Positions 34,222-44,054 of a stretch of 46,872 nucleotides of DNA are shown here, piece by piece. A program made the position numbers and the translations under genes. The notes beneath the pieces were generated by a model. The model was not told the DNA's origin, ran no database searches, and saw nothing but the letters and a program-made list of their open reading frames with translations. Each line of letters starts with the position of its first letter. Positions within the stretch are counted from its first letter, which is position 1. Where the stretch lies: contig JAKSQH010000006.1 in assembly GCA_024404245.1 (NCBI GenBank), forward strand, positions 1-46,872, given 5' to 3'. Source of the stretch: Clostridia bacterium. Lineage in GTDB: Bacteria; Bacillota; Clostridia; Christensenellales; Aristaeellaceae.

Positions 34222-34860
34222 TCAGATGAGGGAAGCGATATCCGTGTTTTCACCGCGGAGCATGACCTTCGCGCCGCCGGCAGCTTCGGAGGAATCCGGA
34301 TGGGGCAGCAGCCATTTGTTGGCGGCGGTCATCAGTTCATCCTCGGGGTTCTTGATTTCGAAAGCGGGCTTGGGCAGGTTGGTGCCCTTCGGCAGCACGA
34401 CGATAACCTTGAAGCCCTGACCCTTCTTAGCACTGCAGGGAGCATAGTGCAGGGTGGTTGCATAGACTTCGATCAGTGTACCGGCGGGGCAGAGGAAAGC
34501 CACGACCTTATCGGTATCCAGCGTGCCGTCGGCATCCTGCTCTTCACGCTTGGCAAGCAGCAGAATGAAATCTTCGGTACCGACGTTCAGTTCACTGTCA
34601 CGGTGATATTCCAGACAGTTCAGCTTGGTGTTGTGACCGTTGCACCAGCCGATTTCGATGGGTAGACCGCCGTACGCGTTGTTCTGCAGTTCCGCGGCGA
34701 TCGGGAGCGCCATCAGCTCAGCCTGCTCCGGCACATACTCAACACCTTCGGGCAGGGGAGTGACCTTGTCCAGCACGGACAGCAACTCGGCGGTGTCATA
34801 CCCGGTCAGAATCTGACCGTAGTTGCGGAAGGAAGGATCGGTTACGGGAACGATTTTCAT
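34222..34860 (-). CDS. DUF4867 family protein
   Basis: 212 residues, the usual size. The region GLPIEIGWCNGHNTKLNCLE, followed by YHRDSELNVGTEDFILLLA, is the family's best conserved part and looks like a cupin (RmlC-like) barrel; a metal or sugar-type ligand is therefore possible. In other genomes DUF4867 genes often stand with sugar-use genes, but here it follows tgt by 29 bases. The gap holds an AAAGGAGGT site and a small hairpin. Function unknown. Confidence 0.78.
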   Translation of the reverse strand: MKIVPVTDPSFRNYGQILTGYDTAELLSVLDKVTPLPEGVEYVPEQAELMALPIAAELQNNAYGGLPIEIGWCNGHNTKLNCLEYHRDSELNVGTEDFILLLAKREEQDADGTLDTDKVVAFLCPAGTLIEVYATTLHYAPCSAKKGQGFKVIVVLPKGTNLPKPAFEIKNPEDELMTAANKWLLPHPDSSEAAGGAKVMLRGENTDIASLI

Positions 34861-34889
34861 AGTGGGAACCTCCTTTAATTAATTTCTTT

Positions 34890-36923
<2,034 letters not shown>

Positions 36924-36931
<8 letters not shown>

Positions 36932-37787
36932 GCTGCCACCTCCCGGACGCGCCGCACGGAAGCACGCCGCCCGATGTTACCGGCAGGCACAGCTCCTCGC
37001 AGTCAATGGTTCCGCCGCGGCGGGAAATGACGCACTTGGTCAGCATATTGCCGACTACGCTTGCCTGAAAACCCGTGGTATAACTGTTTACCAGGAAGAA
37101 GAGCGGATCATCGCTCAGCAGGAGTGACGCGCTCTCGATCAGGCCGAACAGCTCGTTTTCCAGCTTCCATACTTCGCCGGAAGGTCCGCGCCCGTAGCTG
37201 GGCGGGTCCATCAGAATGCCGTCATACATGCTGCCGCGGCGGATTTCACGCCGGATAAAGGCAAGCGCGTCCTCCACAATCCATCGAAAGCTTGTTTCGG
37301 GCAGGGCTGAAAGCTCACGGTTTTCCTTGGCCCACTGCACCATGCCTTTGGCGGCATCCACATGTGTGACATGCGCGCCGGCCGCGGCGCACGCGAGCGT
37401 GGCACCGCCGGTATAACCGAACAGGTTCAGCACGCGGATGTCTTTGCGGCCGGAAGCGCGGATAAGATCACTCATCCAGATCCAGTTGGCGGCTTGCTCG
37501 GGAAACAGCCCGGTATGCTTGAAACCGGTCGGCCGCACGTAAAAGCTCAGACCCGCGTGCCGCACGGTCCATTTGTCGGGCAGGCGCTGCATGAATTCCC
37601 ATTCGCCGCCGCCGCGTTCGCTGCGATGATAGTGTGCCTGCGCTGTTTTCCACAGGCGTTCGTCATTCTTCGGCCATATTGTCTGCGGATCGGGCCGGCG
37701 CAGAATCACGTTGCCCCACCGCTCCAGTTTTTCACCGTCACCGGTATCCAGAACCTCATAATCGGTCCAACTGTCTGCCAGAAACAT
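36924..37787 (-). CDS. Class I SAM-dependent methyltransferase, RlmI-like without PUA domain
   Basis: 287 residues. The SAM fold shows LNLFGYTGGATLACAAAGA (motif I), HVDAAKGMVQWAKEN and the substrate motif LMDPPSYGRGPSGEVW. It is like the RlmI/COG1092 group but lacks the N-terminal PUA domain, and the position usually holding Cys residues for m5C reads FFLVNSYTTGFQ. So it may not be a cytosine-C5 methyltransferase. Target RNA or other substrate unknown. It overlaps the rluA-type gene by 8 bases. Confidence 0.82.
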
Positions 37788-37796
37788 AGGGCCTCC

Positions 37797-39107
37797 TTAC
37801 AGGCGTTCGATAATATCGTTGTGGAGTTCGATCAGGCGGTCGACAAGCTCCTGACAATAAATTCTGTCCAGCCCGTCAAGCGCGGGATCAGTTTCAATAC
37901 AGGCCCGGAGAGCACTCCGGTCACCCGCTGCAGCCCGTGCCGCGAGACGGTTGGTCATATCGACCTCAGTCATAATATCCGCGAGCGCGGCGGGCAGATA
38001 AAGCGGATCAGTCACCGGCTTGCCGTTATCCAGCGTGAGCGCGGCTTCAATAACCGCTTCCCCGGAAAGCTGCGGAAGAACACCGCCGTTTTTCCGCGTA
38101 ACCGCGGGCAACGTGCAGGTTTCATTCCTGAGCAGCGCGAGTGCCAGACGCATCGGACGCACAGGCGGTGCTTTGGACAGCAGCAGCAGCTGCGCCATGG
38201 CGCCTTCCCGGGCGTCAGCTCCCTGATCGCGCACTGTGTTCATGTACAGGATACGGTCCTTACGCTTTTCCACGGTTTCACCGAATTCCGGATGCTCATC
38301 CGGAATGAAATCCGGCTGCGCGGGCAGAAATTCCGCATGGTCCGTTACATCGCCCGCGGGAAGCGCGTCCCACCAGCTGAGCCAGCGCTTCGCGAGGCTG
38401 CCCAGTTCACCCGATTCAGCCGCCTGCTTCAGCTGAGGAAGCAGATCACGGCCGCTTTCGGCCTCCTTCGCGGACAGCAGAAACGCGAAACCGGGCAGAC
38501 CGGCGATTTCCGCTTCCACATCGGCTTCTTTCAAGCGGAGCCGCTTCGCCAGCGTATCCAGCCCGTTGGTACCGCGGAGCGGGGTACGCCCGAGACCGCA
38601 GCACCTGTATCCGCGGGATTCAAACAGCTCCGTTGTCCGTGCGACGGGCTGCCCGAGGTTAATGATCAGCGCGCCCGGACAGCAACTGTCCATTTTATCA
38701 CACAGCTGCAGTACATACTCACCGGCGCGCAGTGTGTGCATGAGTCCGCCGATACCGCCGTTTACCCGCGCCTGATCCGTAAGGCCGGGATCGTTCTCAT
38801 CTTCCTCATCCCCGCCGAGCGCGCTCCTGTCCTGAAAGAAACGTGAAGCGGCAAACGGGTCGCCGGCATAGATCACACAGTCGGCACCTTCAAGCGCTTC
38901 AGCGCGGTCACCGGTTACATTCAGTGAGCCGCCGATGCCGGCTTTTTTCAGAATCGCGTCACCGTAGCCCTGCAGCAGGTCCGCCATGGCCTGATTCCGC
39001 TCCTCCACACGAAGACACGCGGGCTCACGGCCGACGAAAAGCAGGTCTGTAAGCAGTGTGGGAAACAGGGTGGGGATATCCTGCCCGATAAATGCGAAAT
39101 TCAGCAT
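37797..39107 (-). CDS. Degenerate GH4 (alpha-galactosidase/alpha-glucosidase)-like protein
   Basis: 436 residues, the usual length for GH4, which are NAD- and Mn-dependent glycosidases. The order of blocks matches GH4: a Rossmann start (FAFIGQDIPTLFPTLLTDLL), GADCVIYAGDPF, NGGIGGLMHTLR, ALIINLGQPVARTTELF, GLGRTPLRGTNGLDTL, and EIAGLPGFAFLLS. In functional enzymes these read GAGS, GxGG-RALR, NYTNPM, GLCHS-QG and GINHMAW; so the NAD loop (here GQDI), the metal Cys/His (here G-R), and the later His (here P-G) appear to be lost. A catalytic role is therefore doubtful. The start at 39107 is chosen; a TTG at 39116 is possible. It lies just after deoC. Confidence 0.75.
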   Translation of the reverse strand: MLNFAFIGQDIPTLFPTLLTDLLFVGREPACLRVEERNQAMADLLQGYGDAILKKAGIGGSLNVTGDRAEALEGADCVIYAGDPFAASRFFQDRSALGGDEEDENDPGLTDQARVNGGIGGLMHTLRAGEYVLQLCDKMDSCCPGALIINLGQPVARTTELFESRGYRCCGLGRTPLRGTNGLDTLAKRLRLKEADVEAEIAGLPGFAFLLSAKEAESGRDLLPQLKQAAESGELGSLAKRWLSWWDALPAGDVTDHAEFLPAQPDFIPDEHPEFGETVEKRKDRILYMNTVRDQGADAREGAMAQLLLLSKAPPVRPMRLALALLRNETCTLPAVTRKNGGVLPQLSGEAVIEAALTLDNGKPVTDPLYLPAALADIMTEVDMTNRLAARAAAGDRSALRACIETDPALDGLDRIYCQELVDRLIELHNDIIERL

Positions 39108-39130
39108 CGTTATCAATACTTCCCGGCGGA

Positions 39131-39862
39131 TCAGTATCCGCCATTCATTTCTTTCAGTTCACCGATTTCGGCAAGGGTGCCCTCGGCATAGCGCTTTTCA
39201 GCCTCGGCCATGATCTTTTCAGTAGCGCTGACACCGCAGCGGCTCGCGCCCACGGCACGGGCGGAAAGCACGGTATCCAGATCCCGGATGCCTCCGGAAC
39301 CTTTGACGCGTACGTGATCCGAAACGGTGGCACGCATGAGCTTCAGATCATCAATCGTGCAGCCGGCGGAGCCGTAACCCGTGCTGGTTTTGACAAAGTC
39401 AGCCCCGGCGGCTTCACTCAGCCTGCAGGCGCGGATCTTTTCTTCTTCTGTGAGATAACAGGTTTCAAGGATAACCTTCAGGATGGCACCGCGCTGATGC
39501 GCGGCCTCTGCCAGCTGCGCGATCTCAGAGCGGACATAGGCGTCATCGCCGTGCTTCAGTTTGCCGATATTAAGCACCATATCCAGCTCCTGGCAACCTT
39601 CATCAAGCGCGAGCTCCGCTTCGGCGAGCTTGATCCCGGTTTCGTGCGCGCCATGCGGGAAACCGATGACTGTGCAGACTTTTACATCGCTGCCGCGCAG
39701 CATTTCAGCCAGAACAGGCACGTCACATGGACGGGCGCATACGCTGGCGGTGCCGTATTTCAGCGCGATTTCGCAGCCACGGCGGATATCATCTTCCGTC
39801 AGCCAGGGCTGAAGGGTGGAATGGTCGAGCATCTTCGCGATATCATGAGGTGTAAGCGGCAT
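39131..39862 (-). CDS. deoC: Deoxyribose-phosphate aldolase
   Basis: 243 residues, typical. DeoC splits deoxyribose-5-phosphate into glyceraldehyde-3-phosphate and acetaldehyde. Motifs: MLDHSTLQPWLTEDDI at the start, GCQELDMVLNIGKLK (catalytic Asp94), FVKTSTGYGSAGCT (Schiff-base Lys158) and RVKGSGGIRDLDT (Lys). The start at 39862 follows GGGAGGT 7 bases upstream; an in-frame ATG at 39904 lies within AT-rich leader sequence and has no such site. It is the first gene of the minus operon that runs to DUF4867; other deoxynucleoside genes are absent from the window. Confidence 0.94.
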   Translation of the reverse strand: MPLTPHDIAKMLDHSTLQPWLTEDDIRRGCEIALKYGTASVCARPCDVPVLAEMLRGSDVKVCTVIGFPHGAHETGIKLAEAELALDEGCQELDMVLNIGKLKHGDDAYVRSEIAQLAEAAHQRGAILKVILETCYLTEEEKIRACRLSEAAGADFVKTSTGYGSAGCTIDDLKLMRATVSDHVRVKGSGGIRDLDTVLSARAVGASRCGVSATEKIMAEAEKRYAEGTLAEIGELKEMNGGY

Positions 39863-40009
39863 GAAAAAACCTCCCGGACGCGGTTTGACCGCGCATATTT
39901 CCAAATAGATTTATTTCTATATGTATGGCTTTTTTCCCTGCCGGACGCGATAAAAAGAAGAAAAAACAGGCGGGGGACCGGTTGCACGGTAGCGGCACGC
40001 CGGAGGTTG

Positions 40010-40018
40010 TGTTATACT
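40010..40018 (+). promoter_or_regulatory. Extended -10 promoter for the AI-2E-type gene
   Basis: TGT followed by TATACT (40013-40018) fits an extended -10 element; no good -35 lies 17 bases before it. The ATG is 39 bases downstream with a GGCGGAGGA site. Confidence 0.5.
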
Positions 40019-40057
40019 ATAAACGGTATATCATTCCGGCGGCGGAGGACAGTTATT

Positions 40058-41245
40058 ATGAAACGTTCGGAAGACCCGAAGTATCTGAGCTGGTTCGGCA
40101 ACAGACGGCCTGTGCGCCTGCTGCTGTTTACCGCTCTGCTGACACTGGGGATCATACATTTTACGGATCTGTGCAACTTTATTACAGTGCTGTGGCGCAG
40201 TGCCAGCCCGCTGATCGCCGGCGCCGCGCTGGCGTATGTGCTGAATGTGATCGTGGACAGGTTTGAGGCGGGCTGGTTCCCGCGGACAAAGAAAAAGTGG
40301 CTGATCACGCTGCGCACGCCCGTTTGCACACTGCTGGCCGTGCTGGTGATTCTCGGCGTTATTCTGCTGATTGTGCTCGCGGTGATTCCGGGTCTTGTGG
40401 AAGCATTCACGCTGCTGGCCAGGGAAGTGCCGCATTATGTGGCGGACCTGAAAGCCTGGGCACTGGAAAAAACCGAAAACTTCCCGACTGTGCATGACAC
40501 GGTGGCCAATCTGGTGTTCGACTGGGACGCGATCGGTGACAGCCTGACGAAGTATGCCATCAGCGGGTGGAGCGGCATCGTGAGCTCAACCGTGAGCGTG
40601 ATCGGCGCGGTGACATCCGGCATCAGCAATGTGTTCATCACGCTGATCTTCGCAATCTTCATGCTGGTCGGGCGGAAACAGCTGGCACGGCAGGCGAACC
40701 GGATGATGAACGTAGCCCTGAACGAAAACCGGCTCGGAAAAACAAAGAATGTGCTGAACGCGCTGAACCGGAGCTTTTCCGGATTCATTGTGGGGCAGGG
40801 GGCACATTCACTGTTGCTGGGCGTACTGACCACGGTGATGATGTGGATCTTCGGTTTCCCGTACGCGGTGATTGTGGGCGTTATCAACGGAACCACGGGA
40901 ATGATCCCCGTGATCGGCGGATATATCGGCGCGATTGTGAGCGCGTTCCTTGTGTTTACGGCGGCGCCGGGGCAGACGCTTCTGTTCCTGATTCTGCTGA
41001 TTGTGCTGCAGTCACTGCTCGGTAACCTTGTATATCCGAAGCTGGTCGGTAATTCCATCGGACTGCCGGGTCTGTGGGTGCTGTCCGCCGTAATCGTGGG
41101 CAGCGGACTCAGCGGCATAACCGGTATGCTGATCGGCGTACCGCTGGCGGCAACGGCATATGAGCTGGTGAGAACATGGGTGGCCAAACGTGAGAAGGAG
41201 AAAGCGGAAGAGCAGCCTTCCGGGGAGATAACGGAAAATGTTTGA
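40058..41245 (+). CDS. AI-2E (PerM/YtvI-like) family transporter
   Basis: 395 residues with about eight helices. The family includes the E. coli TqsA autoinducer-2 exporter but also sporulation permeases (YtvI) and Na+/H+ antiporters, so the substrate is not known. The motif INGTTGMIPVIGGYIGAIVS and the loop QSLLGNLVYPKLVGNSIGL are family hallmarks. The ATG at 40058 follows GGCGGAGGAC; the same frame stays open far upstream across the antisense strand of deoC, but without a start site. It overlaps murB by 8 bases. Confidence 0.88.
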   Translation: MKRSEDPKYLSWFGNRRPVRLLLFTALLTLGIIHFTDLCNFITVLWRSASPLIAGAALAYVLNVIVDRFEAGWFPRTKKKWLITLRTPVCTLLAVLVILGVILLIVLAVIPGLVEAFTLLAREVPHYVADLKAWALEKTENFPTVHDTVANLVFDWDAIGDSLTKYAISGWSGIVSSTVSVIGAVTSGISNVFITLIFAIFMLVGRKQLARQANRMMNVALNENRLGKTKNVLNALNRSFSGFIVGQGAHSLLLGVLTTVMMWIFGFPYAVIVGVINGTTGMIPVIGGYIGAIVSAFLVFTAAPGQTLLFLILLIVLQSLLGNLVYPKLVGNSIGLPGLWVLSAVIVGSGLSGITGMLIGVPLAATAYELVRTWVAKREKEKAEEQPSGEITENV

Positions 41246-42119
41246 CGGGATCATGACAGCGCGCGGCGCGTGCCTCGCGGAGTACACAACGCTGCATCTG
41301 GGCGGCCCCGCGGATGTGATGGCTTTCCCGCGGAACGCGGATGAGATCGCGCGGCTGTACGCTGAAGCGCGTGACGCGGGGATGAATGTGACCGTGATCG
41401 GTCACGGAAGCAATTTGCTGGTGAAAGACGGCGGAATTCGCGGGCTGACGGTCTGCATCGGCAGAAACATGGCAGAGGTCCGGACGGAAGGAAATCTGAT
41501 CCGTGCCGGCGCGGGCTGCATGCTCGCGAAAGCGGCAGCCGCGGCGGCGGAGAACAGCCTTACGGGGCTGGAGTTCGCGTCCGGCATTCCGGGAACTGTC
41601 GGCGGCGGGGTGTATATGAACGCCGGTGCCTACGGCGGGGAGCTTGCACAGGTTGTGCGGGAGGTGCACGCGGTCAGCCCGGACGGACAAAGCCTGTGTT
41701 TTGCCGGCGGTGAAATGCGCTTCGGGTACAGGCAGTCCCGCGCGATGACGGAGCCGATGATCATAACGGAGGTCACTTTCTGCCTGAATAAGGGGAACCG
41801 GGATGAAATCCTGGCCTCGATGGCGGATCTTAACAGCCGCCGGGCGGAAAAACAGCCGTTGAACATGCACAGCGCGGGCAGCACTTTCAAGCGTCCGCAG
41901 GGGTATTTCGCCGGCGCGCTGATCGAACAGTGCGGGCTGAAAGGATACCGGATCGGCGGCGCGTCCGTGAGTGAAAAGCATGCCGGGTTCCTTGTGAATG
42001 ACGGCGGAACAGCTGCTGATTTTCTGGCGCTGATTCAGTATGTGAGCGATACGGTGATGGAAAAAACAGGCGTGAGGCTGGAGTCTGAAGTTCGTATTCT
42101 GGGAGAGGACAGGTGCTGA
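41238..42119 (+). CDS. murB: UDP-N-acetylenolpyruvoylglucosamine reductase
   Basis: 293 residues, type II MurB as in Gram-positives (about 290-300). MurB makes UDP-MurNAc with FAD and NADPH. Blocks: NTTLHLGGPAD-like region (YTTLHLGGPADVM), IGHGSNLLVKDGGIRG (FAD site), EFASGIPGTVGGGVYMNAGAYGGE (given in parts: FASGIPGTVGGGVY), and SAGSTFKRP near the C-terminus. The ATG overlaps the permease gene by 8 bases; rapZ follows 4 bases later. Confidence 0.95.
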   Translation: MFDGIMTARGACLAEYTTLHLGGPADVMAFPRNADEIARLYAEARDAGMNVTVIGHGSNLLVKDGGIRGLTVCIGRNMAEVRTEGNLIRAGAGCMLAKAAAAAAENSLTGLEFASGIPGTVGGGVYMNAGAYGGELAQVVREVHAVSPDGQSLCFAGGEMRFGYRQSRAMTEPMIITEVTFCLNKGNRDEILASMADLNSRRAEKQPLNMHSAGSTFKRPQGYFAGALIEQCGLKGYRIGGASVSEKHAGFLVNDGGTAADFLALIQYVSDTVMEKTGVRLESEVRILGEDRC

Positions 42120-42123
42120 AAAG

Positions 42124-43029
42124 ATGAGATATATTCTGGTTACGGGCATGAGCGGCGCGGGCAAGACCGCCGCGCTCCGGTATCTGGAGGATACAGGCGC
42201 TTTCTGTGTGGACAATGTGCCGCCGATGCTGCTCCCGCGCATGACGGAAATGTTTGAGAACACCGGCACGCACCTGAACACTGTGGTGTTTGCCGTGGAT
42301 GTGCGCAGCGGCGAGTTCTTTGACGCGAACGCTGTGGCAAAGCTGATCCGGGAGATGCGCCAGGTCGGTCAGCGGATTGAGCTGATCTTTATGGACGCCA
42401 GCGATGACACGCTGGTATCCAGGTATAAGGAAACGCGGCGCGAGCATCCTCTCGCGTCCGACGAATGCTCGCTGACGCAGGCGATCGCGCGGGAACGCAC
42501 CATGCTGCAGCCTCTGCGTGAAACCGCGAATTATCTGATTGACACGACCGGACTGCGCACACGCGCCCTGCAGAAACGGCTGGCGGAATCGCTCGCGGGA
42601 TCGGAGAACGGAACGCCGCCCATCCGTGTGGAAGTGCTGAGCTTCGGCTTCAAGCGCGGACTGCCGCGGCAGGCGGACCTGGTGCTGGATGTGCGTTTTC
42701 TGCCGAACCCGTACTACATTGAGACACTGTGCCGGCATTCCGGGCTGGATGAGGATGTGCGCGCGTTTGTGATGGAACATCCGGTCACTGTGGAATTCAT
42801 GAACAGGATGAAGGATATGCTGAACTTCCTGCTGCCCAATTACCGCGAGGAAGGAAAGCACAGGCTGGTTATCGCGGTCGGCTGTACCGGCGGTGCACAC
42901 CGCAGTGTGGCAATCGCGGAGGCAATCGGCGCGTATCTGCGTGAACAGGGATATACCGCGGATGTGGATCACAGGGATCTGCAGATCGAACAGGCGCACT
43001 GGACCGCTTCCGCCGATGAGGAATACTGA
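42124..43029 (+). CDS. rapZ: RapZ/YvcJ nucleotide-binding protein
   Basis: 301 residues, the normal length. The P-loop is TGMSGAGKTAALRYLED (residues about 7-15). The central block EDTGAFCVDNVPPMLLPRM, then FSFGFKRGLPRQADLVLDVRFLPNPYY-type sequence (read here as FGFKRGLPRQADLVLDVRF) and the C-terminal VGCTGGAHRSVAIAE are family signatures. In Gram-negatives RapZ controls glucosamine-6-phosphate synthase through small RNAs; in Bacillota (YvcJ) the role is less clear. It precedes whiA directly, with a 1-base TGATG overlap. yvcK, which usually stands between them, is not here. Confidence 0.95.
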   Translation: MRYILVTGMSGAGKTAALRYLEDTGAFCVDNVPPMLLPRMTEMFENTGTHLNTVVFAVDVRSGEFFDANAVAKLIREMRQVGQRIELIFMDASDDTLVSRYKETRREHPLASDECSLTQAIARERTMLQPLRETANYLIDTTGLRTRALQKRLAESLAGSENGTPPIRVEVLSFGFKRGLPRQADLVLDVRFLPNPYYIETLCRHSGLDEDVRAFVMEHPVTVEFMNRMKDMLNFLLPNYREEGKHRLVIAVGCTGGAHRSVAIAEAIGAYLREQGYTADVDHRDLQIEQAHWTASADEEY

Positions 43030-44009
43030 TGCGCGGGAATGACAAACTGAGCTTTTCCGCGCAGGTGCGGGAAGAACTGGTACGTCTGCCGGCGGGTAAA
43101 AGCTGCTGCATGCTGAGTGAACTGAACGCTCTCACGAGAACGTCCGGTCACCTGAGCTTCCGCGGCGGCGGGCGGCTGGGGGTAACGTACCGCGTGGACA
43201 ACGCGGGAGTTGCCAGGCGGATTTTTCAACTGCTGAAGAAACAGCTGAATATCAGCCCGACGCTGCATTTTACACAGAGCAGCAGACTCGGCGGGCGCCG
43301 CACATGCGTGCTGACACTGTCCGATACGGACGCGCAGACGCTGCTGACCGCGCTGCACATGGCGGAAACGGATGAGACGGGAATGATGCACCTGAAAAGG
43401 ACGATGCCGCGCCATCCGCTGACACGGCAATGCTGCCGCAGAGCATTTCTGCGAGGCGCGTTCCTGGGCGCGGGTACGGTAACGGATCCTGAGAAGGACT
43501 GGCATTTCGAATGGAGCAGCGAGAATGAGGAGCTGCCCAACATTCTGAGCCGGCTGCTGGAAAAATGCGATCTGCCGTTCCGTACGTATGAACGTAAAGA
43601 CCGGCAGGTAGTTTATCTGAAAGGCGCGCAGCACATAACGGATATGCTGGCGCTGATGGGTGCGGCGCAGAGTGTGCTGACCCTTGAAAATATTCGTATT
43701 GAGAAACAGATGCGCGCGCACGCGGTGCGCATGGCCAATTGCGACGAGCATAACAGTGAACGGATGCTGGATGCTTCAACGAAACAGATGAAAGCAATAC
43801 GCACCATTCTGCTGAAGGAAGGACTGTTTACCCTGCCGCCCGCGCTGCAGGAACTTGCGCGGCTTCGGCTGGAGAATTCCGAGCTGAGCCTGCAGGAATT
43901 GGGCGCGATGATGGACCCGCCGGCAGGCAAGAGCGCCGTTAACAACAGAATGCGCCGGCTGATGGCTGTCGCGGCCGAAATCGAACAGCGCGAAGAAAAC
44001 GGCACCTGA
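43029..44009 (+). CDS. whiA: DNA-binding protein WhiA
   Basis: 326 residues, usual size. WhiA is a DNA-binding protein with a LAGLIDADG-endonuclease-like N-terminal fold and a helix-turn-helix at the C-terminus; in Bacillota it affects cell division and chromosome segregation. Blocks: SFSAQVREELVRL at the start, CCRRAFLRGAFLGAGTV and DPEKDWHFEW, the NCDEHNSERMLDASTKQMKAI region and the C-terminal HTH near SLQELGAMMDPPAGKSAVNN followed by RMRRL. One-base overlap with rapZ. Confidence 0.95.
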   Translation: MRGNDKLSFSAQVREELVRLPAGKSCCMLSELNALTRTSGHLSFRGGGRLGVTYRVDNAGVARRIFQLLKKQLNISPTLHFTQSSRLGGRRTCVLTLSDTDAQTLLTALHMAETDETGMMHLKRTMPRHPLTRQCCRRAFLRGAFLGAGTVTDPEKDWHFEWSSENEELPNILSRLLEKCDLPFRTYERKDRQVVYLKGAQHITDMLALMGAAQSVLTLENIRIEKQMRAHAVRMANCDEHNSERMLDASTKQMKAIRTILLKEGLFTLPPALQELARLRLENSELSLQELGAMMDPPAGKSAVNNRMRRLMAVAAEIEQREENGT

Positions 44010-44054
44010 TTATTTCAGCATGTGAGCGGCAAGCGGAAACGGAGATGAGCCGGA

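Noticed and set aside
39878..39890. GCGGT/ACCGC short palindrome before deoC
   Set aside because: Only five base pairs, close to the ribosome-binding site; a regulatory role cannot be supported.
39092..40057. N-terminal extension of the AI-2E-type gene by 322 codons
   Set aside because: It lies antisense to deoC, and the proper start at 40058 has a ribosome-binding site and an extended -10 promoter.
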